Positions 57,986 to 64,000 of a stretch of 64,000 nucleotides of DNA are shown here, one piece after another; the first letter of the stretch is position 1; each line of letters begins with the position of its first letter. The stretch is from Bacillota bacterium. Its GTDB lineage: Bacteria > Bacillota > Clostridia > Acetivibrionales > DTU013. The stretch spans positions 1 to 64,000 of the forward strand of contig JAEZCO010000009.1 in the NCBI GenBank assembly GCA_023433505.1. The letters run 5' to 3'. Below the pieces are notes generated by a model. That model was not told where the DNA came from, did no database searches, and was given only the letters and a program-made list of their open reading frames with translations. A program made the position numbers and the translations under genes.

Positions 57986-59125
57986 ATGAACTTGAAAAGG
58001 ATTATCGGGATGCTTTTTATACTTGCCATCGGCTGTTATCTTGCTGTCTATCTGACCTTTCTCAGTATTCCTGCCGCAGAGGTATTCAACAATGTAATAC
58101 CCGATGCGCCGGTGAGTATTCCCAATGCGCTTGAAAACAGCATTTATGATTTCATTTGCAATAAACTTGCCGGTAAAGAGGGAGAGATCAGGACGAATCT
58201 CCAGAACTATGAGGGCAGTAAGGATACCCTCTCCGAATCGGCAGGTCTTATGATGAATTGCTGTATCCTGTCCAATAATCAAAAACAATATGATGTGCAG
58301 TTCAAGGTACTTCAAAAACGGCTTTTAGAAGGAGGACAGTTCATCCGCTGGCGCGCAGGGAATACCAAAGGAAATTGCAATGCGGCTATTGACGACTTGA
58401 GAATTATCCGTGCCTTGATGGACGGTTACGATGCATGGGGCAATAAGGACTATTACAACACCGCAGGCATCCTGCAGGAGAATATTTTCAAGCATCAGGT
58501 GGGGAACCGCAGCCTGTACGAGTTTTATGACTGGAAAAGCAAGGAGGCAAGGCACAGAACGCCTTTATGCTATCTGGACTTTTATACCCTAGACAGAATG
58601 AGCGAGTTTAACCTCCAATGGCTGGCTGTAGAGGAGCAGTCGCTGTCAATTGCGTCTGAGGGAAGGATCAGCAGCGAATCGCCTTTCTTTTATAAATATT
58701 ATGATTATGACAATAGGAGCTATGCTTTTGATGAGGAGTATTCCAAGGGAAAGGGGATCTGCCTGACATACACGCTGTATACGGTCCTTCATCTGGCAGA
58801 GGTTAACGAGGATACCGGTTATTTTACCGAGTGGTTGAAAAATGAGATGAGGGACGGAAAGCTGTATGCATGGTATAACCCCCTTACCCAAAAGCCTGCA
58901 AATTCCATTGAGAGCACGGCTGTATACGCGCTTGCCGCCGTATATGCAGCAAAAACAGGCGAAAGGGAATTGTGTGAGAAGCTGGTGGAGGGGATGAAGA
59001 AATTTATGGTAGCAGATCGGAAATCAGCCTATTACGCTGGTTTTGGCGATCCGGGAACAAAATACTTCCACGCCTTTGACAATCTGACTGCCTTATGGGC
59101 GATAGCCGTTTCCAGCAGAGAATAA
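57986..59125 (+). CDS. GH8-like (alpha/alpha)6 protein, membrane-anchored
   Basis: About 379 residues with an N-terminal membrane helix (IIGMLFILAIGCYLAVYLTFL). The barrel pattern resembles glycoside hydrolase family 8: SESAGLMMNCCILSNNQKQY (candidate acid Glu), FIRWRAGNTKGNCNAAIDDL (AIDDL in place of the usual DGD stretch), MDGYDAWG. Clostridial genomes often carry such uncharacterised GH8-like proteins. It probably acts on an extracellular glycan, perhaps a cell-surface polymer. Start uncertain: ATG 57986 or TTG 57992 after GGGAG. Confidence 0.6.
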   Translation: MNLKRIIGMLFILAIGCYLAVYLTFLSIPAAEVFNNVIPDAPVSIPNALENSIYDFICNKLAGKEGEIRTNLQNYEGSKDTLSESAGLMMNCCILSNNQKQYDVQFKVLQKRLLEGGQFIRWRAGNTKGNCNAAIDDLRIIRALMDGYDAWGNKDYYNTAGILQENIFKHQVGNRSLYEFYDWKSKEARHRTPLCYLDFYTLDRMSEFNLQWLAVEEQSLSIASEGRISSESPFFYKYYDYDNRSYAFDEEYSKGKGICLTYTLYTVLHLAEVNEDTGYFTEWLKNEMRDGKLYAWYNPLTQKPANSIESTAVYALAAVYAAKTGERELCEKLVEGMKKFMVADRKSAYYAGFGDPGTKYFHAFDNLTALWAIAVSSRE

Positions 59126-59230
59126 ATATACACACATCATCAATATCTTTGCATTATCACTGGTCCCTACGATTTCACAAGCCATAGCAAAAAGGGCAAT
59201 CGGCCCATAATGGGCAATATATTAAATACT

Positions 59231-59259
59231 GTAATAAAATGCACAGCGGCGGCAATAAT
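59231..59259 (+). promoter_or_regulatory. Sigma-F-like promoter of yyaC
   Basis: GTAATA, 14 bases, GGCAATAAT (GGnnAnAnT). Same layout as the spoIIQ promoter at 13903. Confidence 0.4.
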
Positions 59260-59289
59260 ATAGTATAAAACATATTGCAGGAGAATCAT

Positions 59290-59880
59290 ATGTTCCTGAA
59301 AACGACAGCCAGGCAGCAATATATCAATATTTACAGCATTTCGGCCTTTAAAAGCTTTACCGACGAATTGTACCAGCTGATATCCAAGGGATTGAAAAAT
59401 GGCTATAAATCCATAAATTTCGTATGTATAGGCACGGACAGGTCCACGGGAGACAGCCTTGGCCCTCTGGTGGGTTATAAGATTAACAGCTTGAAATACG
59501 CCAACGTATATGTTCATGGGAACCTGGACAATCCTGTCCATGCTAAAAATCTGGATGAAGTGATGAAAGCAATTTCTGAAAAGCATACCAAGCCTTTCAT
59601 TATTGCAATTGACGCCTGTCTGGGAAAAATGGACCATGTAGGCTACATAACCATCGGCGAGGGGTCCATCAAACCGGGTTCAGGCGTTAACAAGGAACTA
59701 ACCCCCGTAGGCGACATGTTTGTTACAGGAATTGTGAATTTCGGCGGGTTCATGGATTTCCTGGTACTGCAGAATACACGTCTTAATCTGGTAATGCGGA
59801 TGGCCGACCTTGTATCCGCGGGCATAAGATATGTTCTGTGGAAGCTCAGGGAAGAATGTGCAGCCATTGCCGCAGAATAG
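59290..59880 (+). CDS. yyaC: Spore protease YyaC (DUF1256)
   Basis: The product is 196 residues. Family signatures: INFVCIGTDRSTGDSLGPLV, VHGNLDNPVHAKNLDE, IIAIDACLGKMDHVGYI and VGDMFVTGIVNFGGFMDFL. Related to the GPR-like protease fold and expressed in the forespore in Bacillus. AGGAGA precedes the ATG at 59290. A sigma-F-like promoter is visible upstream. Confidence 0.9.
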   Translation: MFLKTTARQQYINIYSISAFKSFTDELYQLISKGLKNGYKSINFVCIGTDRSTGDSLGPLVGYKINSLKYANVYVHGNLDNPVHAKNLDEVMKAISEKHTKPFIIAIDACLGKMDHVGYITIGEGSIKPGSGVNKELTPVGDMFVTGIVNFGGFMDFLVLQNTRLNLVMRMADLVSAGIRYVLWKLREECAAIAAE

Positions 59881-60176
59881 AGGCTGAATTTACAGGCGGT
59901 GAATTGATAGCTTTCTACAGAGTAAAAATCAATTGCAAGGCGGTCGTTGATCGCCTTATCCGCGATTCAGATGATCTTCTCGAATTTATCAGACATTTTT
60001 CGGTTTTCAAGTTATAATAGAATAGGAATACTTCAGCGAAACATTTTATTGATCCTTCCGGAAACAGTGCGACGGTGCACCGGCATATTTCAGGAAGGCG
60101 CATTGATGAAGGTTTGCTTCCGCTGCAGTATCAGAAGCTGCAAAAATGATTTTGCATAGGTTTGGGAGGAGTTATC
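59881..60176 (+). promoter_or_regulatory. Intergenic region with promoter before the DUF5668 gene
   Basis: No gene is seen. A 7-bp hairpin GGCGGTC/GATCGCC lies at 59939-59955. CAGACA (59990-59995), 17 bases, TATAAT (60013-60018) is a plausible sigma-A-type promoter with a leader of about 150 bases. Confidence 0.5.
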
Positions 60177-60707
60177 ATGAATAATAGGGCAAATAGGGTT
60201 CTGGGAGCTATATTTGTAATTGTAGGAGCGCTGTTTCTTTTGAAGAATCTGGATATAATGCAGCCGTTCTTTAATGTTTTCAATTTGGGCTATATCATTT
60301 CACGATTCTGGCCTTCGCTGTTCCTTTTGATTCCGGCGTTTATGTTTCACTATGGATTTTTCAGAGGCAGGAAGAGAGATCCGGGCTTGCTGGTCCCCGG
60401 CGGAATTCTGCTGGTGCTGGGCGTTACCTTTCAAATAAACATGCTGTTTGGGATGTGGGACGTAACCTGGCCTTTAAACATCTTTGCCGTTGCCTTCGGA
60501 CTTTTTGAGCTGTATTATTTCGGCAACAGGGAAAAAGGCTTGCTGGTACCGATTTTTATCCTGGGCGGATTGTCGTTTATTTTCTTTACCTCTTTTTCGG
60601 TGAAGGAGCTGCTAGGTTACAGTGCCAGCAAAGTGGCCATACCGCTGTTACTCATCGTCGTCGGGGTATACGTGATTTTTGGAACGAAAAGGAATAAAGA
60701 CGCTTAA
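60177..60707 (+). CDS. DUF5668/LiaF-transmembrane-type protein
   Basis: The product is 176 residues with six hydrophobic segments, starting NNRANRVLGAIFVIVGALFL and containing FWPSLFLLIPAFMF. This repeated Gly/Trp-Pro-rich two-helix unit is typical of DUF5668 and of the membrane part of LiaF-type envelope-stress proteins. No C-terminal LiaF domain. GGGAGGAG precedes the ATG at 60177. Probably an envelope-stress or membrane-organising protein. Confidence 0.7.
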   Translation: MNNRANRVLGAIFVIVGALFLLKNLDIMQPFFNVFNLGYIISRFWPSLFLLIPAFMFHYGFFRGRKRDPGLLVPGGILLVLGVTFQINMLFGMWDVTWPLNIFAVAFGLFELYYFGNREKGLLVPIFILGGLSFIFFTSFSVKELLGYSASKVAIPLLLIVVGVYVIFGTKRNKDA

Positions 60708-60821
60708 AGAAATTTTTGAAAGAAATTTGTTTGAAAATAAAAAGCAAGGGTATTATAATTAGCAGCATTGCGGAAAAAGGTCTATATCCTATAAAATTGC
60801 GATTGGAGCTGATTGATTAAA

Positions 60822-60980
60822 ATGGAAAAGTATGTTTGTACAGCCTGTGGGTACGTCTATGATCCTGCCGCCGGGGATCCCGACAGCGGCATAACTCCCG
60901 GAACACCTTTTGAAAGCCTGCCGGATGATTGGGTTTGCCCCGTATGCGGCGTAGGAAAGGATATGTTCGAGAAGGAATAA
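60822..60980 (+). CDS. Rubredoxin
   Basis: The product is 52 residues with the two rubredoxin knuckles, YVCTACGYVYDP and DWVCPVCGVGKDMF, and the usual length. It binds one iron by four Cys and carries electrons in the cytoplasm, in anaerobes often to oxygen- and peroxide-reducing enzymes. The ribosome site is weak (GGAG 14 bases upstream). It stands alone between the DUF5668 gene and glnA. Confidence 0.95.
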   Translation: MEKYVCTACGYVYDPAAGDPDSGITPGTPFESLPDDWVCPVCGVGKDMFEKE

Positions 60981-60999
60981 TATTTGAAAATATTCTCTA

Positions 61000-61027
61000 T
61001 TGCATTCTGAATACTTTGTGTTATAAT
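61000..61027 (+). promoter_or_regulatory. Sigma-A-type promoter of glnA
   Basis: TTGCAT, 16 bases, TATAAT. It lies upstream of the leader terminator; I see no promoter between that terminator and glnA. Confidence 0.65.
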
Positions 61028-61082
61028 TTTATTAAATATGGTATGAGCAATGTTTATTTTATTTTTAATTTTTGGAACAATG

Positions 61083-61123
61083 GCGTTCTCAAACAGGTTT
61101 TGCCTGGTTGGGGGCGCTTTTTT
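61083..61123 (+). terminator. Leader terminator/attenuator of glnA
   Basis: A stem of about 15 pairs with several G-U wobbles and one mismatch (GCGTTCTCAAACAGG with CCTGGTTGGGGGCGC), loop TTTTG, then six T residues. It lies between the glnA promoter and start codon, so glnA probably needs antitermination; it may also end rubredoxin transcripts. Confidence 0.7.
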
Positions 61124-61162
61124 ATATGTCAATTATTCTTATATCCTGAGAGGAGTGTATTT

Positions 61163-62497
61163 ATGCCGAAGTATGCCAAGGAAGATATATTACGTATAGC
61201 CAAAGAGCAGGATGTGAAGTTCATCCGCCTGCAGTTTACCGATATTTTCGGCACCCTGAAAAATGTGGCCATTACATCGGAACAGCTTGAAAAAGCACTG
61301 GACAACAAATGCATGTTTGACGGCTCGTCCATTGAGGGCTTTGTCAGGATTGAAGAATCCGACATGTACCTGAGGCCTGACACCAACTCTTTTGTAATTT
61401 TCCCCTGGAGACCCCAGACGGGGAAAGTCGCACGTCTGATTTGCGACGTTTACAATCCCGATGGTACCGCCTTTGAGGGGGATCCCAGGTATGTTCTTAA
61501 AAAAGTCCTAAAAAAGGCTGAAAATATGGGGTATGACACTTTCAACGTAGGACCGGAATGTGAATTCTTTCTGTTCCTGACAGATAATGAAGGCAATCCA
61601 ACCACCGTAACCCACGACAATGCGGGATATTTTGACCTGGGTCCTGTGGATCTCGGTGAGAATGCCAGACGGGACATGTGTCTTGCATTGGAAGAGATGG
61701 GCTTTGAAATCGAAGCCTCCCATCACGAGGTTGCGCCGGGACAGCATGAAATTGACTTCAAGTACAATGACGCCCTGACAGCTGCGGATGCCATTCTGAC
61801 CTTCAAGCTGGTGGTCAAGACCATCGCCCAGAGGCACGGACTGCATGCCACCTTTATGCCCAAACCCATTTTCGGAATCAACGGCTCCGGCATGCATACA
61901 AATACCTCCCTTTTTAAAAATGGGACAAATGCGTTCTACGACGAAAAGGACCCTTTGCAATTAAGCCAGGATGCATACTGGTTCATTGGCGGTTTGATGA
62001 AGCATATGCGGTCAATCGCGGCCATTACAAACCCGCTGGTCAATTCATACAAAAGGCTGGTGCCCGGATATGAAGCCCCGGTATACATTGCCTGGTCAGC
62101 CAGAAACAGAAGCCCTCTTATAAGGATACCTGCGGCTAGAGGCTCAGCTACCAGGTTAGAGCTCAGGTGCCCGGATCCCTCCTGCAATCCGTATCTTGCA
62201 TTGGCGTCCATACTGGCGGCAGGACTGGATGGCATAGAAAACAAAATACAGCCTCCGGCTCCTTCAAACAAAAATATTTTCCAGATGACGCCGGAAGAGC
62301 GTGTCAAGGATGGAATCGACTCACTGCCGGGCAGCCTGGATGAAGCAATCAAAGAGCTCTCCGCCAGTGAATTTGCCAAAAATGTACTGGGGAATCACAT
62401 ATTTGAAAAATATATAGAAGCCAAAAACGAAGAATGTGATGATTACCGGACCAAGATAAGCAAATGGGAAATAGACTCTTACCTGATGCGGTATTAA
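61163..62497 (+). CDS. glnA: Glutamine synthetase, type I
   Basis: The product is 444 residues, the usual GSI-alpha length. Signatures: FTDIFGTLKNVAI, DGSSIEGFVRIEESDMYL, VGPECEFFLF, HHEVAPGQHEIDFKYNDAL, KPIFGINGSGMHTNTSLF and the ATP/Pi loop RIPAARGSATRLELRCPDPS. No adenylylation Tyr site of the beta type is evident. It makes glutamine from glutamate and ammonia. AGAGGAG precedes the ATG at 61163; the longer open frame begins inside the rubredoxin gene and crosses the leader terminator. Confidence 0.96.
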   Translation: MPKYAKEDILRIAKEQDVKFIRLQFTDIFGTLKNVAITSEQLEKALDNKCMFDGSSIEGFVRIEESDMYLRPDTNSFVIFPWRPQTGKVARLICDVYNPDGTAFEGDPRYVLKKVLKKAENMGYDTFNVGPECEFFLFLTDNEGNPTTVTHDNAGYFDLGPVDLGENARRDMCLALEEMGFEIEASHHEVAPGQHEIDFKYNDALTAADAILTFKLVVKTIAQRHGLHATFMPKPIFGINGSGMHTNTSLFKNGTNAFYDEKDPLQLSQDAYWFIGGLMKHMRSIAAITNPLVNSYKRLVPGYEAPVYIAWSARNRSPLIRIPAARGSATRLELRCPDPSCNPYLALASILAAGLDGIENKIQPPAPSNKNIFQMTPEERVKDGIDSLPGSLDEAIKELSASEFAKNVLGNHIFEKYIEAKNEECDDYRTKISKWEIDSYLMRY

Positions 62498-62537
62498 TGA
62501 TAGTATCTACACATGAGAAATAAAGGCAGCAACGATG

Positions 62538-62566
62538 CAGCCGGACCTTTGGTTCGGCTGTTTTTT
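62538..62566 (+). terminator. Rho-independent terminator after glnA
   Basis: CAGCCGGACC pairs with GGTTCGGCTG (one wobble), loop TTT, then six T residues. Confidence 0.8.
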
Positions 62567-62690
62567 AAATACGGATGAAAGTAGAAATTCCTCAGGATTT
62601 TTGAAAATGCAGTCCTTTGCGGCTATCCTTTCTTAAAACGGCGGGCGGTATTTTCGATACTTCGAATATGAGATGTATGGAGAGGTTAAA

Positions 62691-63266
62691 ATGGATTCGG
62701 CAAGAATATTGATTGCAATGAGCAGTGATTTATCCAATACAAAAATGAAAACTATTCTTGTAGAAGCCGGCTTTATGGTCGTTGATCAGGCTGCCGACGG
62801 ACATGATTGTCTCCGGAAGATCCGAAGCTGCATTCCTGATCTGGCGATAATCGAATTGAATCTTCCGCTGATGAACGGTTATGAAATCGCAAAAATCGCC
62901 TTGGAAGATGACATTTGTGACGTTGTTGTCATATCGACAATTGAACATGAAGGAATACTGGGCTCTCTAAAGAAATATACTAATTTTACAGCGTTGATGA
63001 AACCTCTGAACAAGGCGGTTTTGCTTAATACCTTGGAACTGATGACAAAAAACCGGAAAAAGATCAAGCAGCTTGAGAAGGAAATCAATGAACTCAAATA
63101 CACGCTGGATACCCGCAAAGAGGTGGAAAAGGCAAAGGGCCTGCTTATGAAGCACCTGGGACTGCCTGAAAAAGATGCGTTCAAGAGGATTCAGAAACAG
63201 AGCATGGACCGGGGTATACCCATGAAAGAAATCGCTAAAGCCATCATTTTGACATATGAAATATGA
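62691..63266 (+). CDS. Pseudo-receiver plus ANTAR RNA-binding regulator
   Basis: The product is 191 residues. N-terminal receiver fold with the phosphoacceptor replaced: LAIIELNLPLMNGYE has Glu where Asp is expected, and the acidic pocket near residue 10 reads AMSSD. A coiled coil links it to a C-terminal ANTAR domain (EVEKAKGLLMKHLGLPEKDA, MDRGIPMKEIAKAI). ANTAR proteins bind paired hairpins in leaders and prevent termination, often in nitrogen genes. The glnA leader terminator directly upstream in the genome is a natural target. GGAGAGG precedes the ATG at 62691. Confidence 0.88.
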   Translation: MDSARILIAMSSDLSNTKMKTILVEAGFMVVDQAADGHDCLRKIRSCIPDLAIIELNLPLMNGYEIAKIALEDDICDVVVISTIEHEGILGSLKKYTNFTALMKPLNKAVLLNTLELMTKNRKKIKQLEKEINELKYTLDTRKEVEKAKGLLMKHLGLPEKDAFKRIQKQSMDRGIPMKEIAKAIILTYEI

Positions 63267-63336
63267 GATCTATCTTTAAAAATCCTTTTGGGAACCTGGT
63301 CCTGAGCACAGGTCAAAATATAGCTTCTCCTATAAG

Positions 63337-63376
63337 TTTCTGAACGCACTGTCCCTTGCGGGCAGTATTTCAGAAA
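63337..63376 (+). terminator. Hairpin after the ANTAR gene
   Basis: TTTCTGAA and TTCAGAAA enclose ACTG/CAGT and CC/GG pairs. No long T run, so it may be a weak terminator or an RNA target within the leader of the next gene. Confidence 0.45.
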
Positions 63377-63435
63377 AACGGAAAGTAATGTTTTCAGTGC
63401 TGCCAGGCTGCTGCAGACCGACAGGAGGGGACGCT

Positions 63436-64000
63436 TTGGGGAAAAGGCCATTGATTGGAATAACACCCGGGTTTACCGATGAAAAAAACAAAATACAGAT
63501 TTCACCGGGGTATGTCGACGGAGTGAATAAAGCCGGCGGATTTGCAGTATTGCTGCCACTGACCGCCAACGAGGATATTTTGGCTGCTGCAACGGACAGA
63601 TGCGATGGATTTTTATTGTCCGGGGGACCGGATATTGACGCCAGGTACTATGGAGAAATGAATTACAGCTTTAATGGCGGGATCAACCCAACGAGGGATA
63701 AAATGGAACTATACATAGCTCGGAAAGCTGTTTCCATAGGAAAACCCGTCTTTGGGATATGCCGGGGTATTCAGGTTTTAAACGTAGCATTGGGCGGGAG
63801 CCTGTATCAGGACATTCACTCCCAGATTAACGGAGGCGGCCTGCTTAAGCATTCTCAGGATGCGCCGTCGTGGTACCCGGTACATGACGTTTTGGTGGAA
63901 AAGGATTCAAAGCTTTGGCGCTGTTATGGGAAAGAGAGTCTAGGAGTAAATTCCTTTCATCATCAGGCGGTAAAGGCACCCGGAAAAGAGCTGAGACCCG
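63436..64000 (+). CDS. Gamma-glutamyl-GABA hydrolase-like peptidase C26 (cut by window edge)
   Basis: The first 188 codons are visible. Class-I glutamine-amidotransferase fold of the PuuD type: RPLIGITPGF, DGFLLSGGPDIDARYYGE, nucleophile Cys in KPVFGICRGIQVLNVALGG, then LYQDI. It hydrolyses gamma-glutamyl amides. The TTG at 63436 follows GGAGGGG by five bases. The C-terminal His/Glu part of the triad lies beyond the window. Near glnA and the ANTAR gene, consistent with nitrogen metabolism. Confidence 0.85.
   Translation, partial: MGKRPLIGITPGFTDEKNKIQISPGYVDGVNKAGGFAVLLPLTANEDILAAATDRCDGFLLSGGPDIDARYYGEMNYSFNGGINPTRDKMELYIARKAVSIGKPVFGICRGIQVLNVALGGSLYQDIHSQINGGGLLKHSQDAPSWYPVHDVLVEKDSKLWRCYGKESLGVNSFHHQAVKAPGKELRP

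Noticed and set aside
59947..60159. 70-codon frame before the DUF5668 gene
   Set aside because: It starts without a ribosome site, spans a predicted promoter and has no recognisable pattern.
1..64000. CRISPR arrays, tRNA or rRNA genes
   Set aside because: No regularly spaced repeats, cloverleaf or rRNA sequence were noticed; the repeats found are within coding sequences.

Overview
The window (about 45% G+C by eye) comes from an endospore-forming, flagellated, anaerobic, plant-polysaccharide-using Firmicute of class Clostridia. It most resembles the Acetivibrio/Ruminiclostridium (C. thermocellum-like) group. Evidence: the sporulation genes spoIID, spoIIQ, spoIIID and yyaC; mbl and the flagellar rod-type genes flhO/flhP; a six-subunit Ech hydrogenase; rubredoxin; and a carbohydrate uptake and hydrolase locus. 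The species is inferred, not read from a marker gene.

Layout. 1-12.6 kb: a YesM/YesN-type two-component system (minus strand; kinase cut by the window edge and apparently frameshifted) divergent from an LplB/YtcP/lipoprotein ABC importer, a secreted beta-helix protein and three intracellular glycosidase-type enzymes (DUF5696-like, GH130, GH39). 12.6-40.5 kb: the conserved Firmicute order spoIID-spoIIQ-spoIIID-mbl-flhO-flhP, broken twice. An accessory island (14.9-27.2 kb) lies between spoIIQ and spoIIID. It holds an S24 repressor, phage-type regulators, a split sigma-factor-like pair, a lipoprotein, a TcdE-type holin, a 2045-residue RHS protein with cell-wall domains and a membrane protein. 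Then spoIIID itself is split by a 9,238-bp skin-like element (27457-36694). The two spoIIID halves join in frame at a shared GTAC; a large serine recombinase sits at the right end behind a sigma-E-like promoter. The cargo is an intact second spoIIID plus TetR, CheD, histidine kinase, receiver and GGDEF-EAL genes. 40.5-49.6 kb: a phosphodiester glycosidase-like protein, an SLH protein, rho (with a repeat-rich disordered insert), rpmE, a DUF1385 gene and prmC. 49.7-56.5 kb: echABCDEF-hypAB. 56.7-57.8 kb: a membrane protein and a 41-residue AgrD-like peptide. 58-64 kb: a GH8-like protein, yyaC, a DUF5668 protein, rubredoxin, glnA behind a leader terminator, an ANTAR regulator with a non-canonical receiver, and a truncated peptidase C26 gene.

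Main novel candidates: (1) the skin-like element in spoIIID, whose insertion also truncates its own recombinase; (2) a structured RNA element present in three clear copies (upstream of spoIID, upstream of ech, downstream of hypB) plus a diverged fourth after flhP, supported by compensatory changes; (3) a holin-linked signal-less RHS toxin candidate with a split sigma pair; (4) an AgrD-like peptide with a kinase-less membrane partner. All names rest on reading motifs by eye; no database search was possible.
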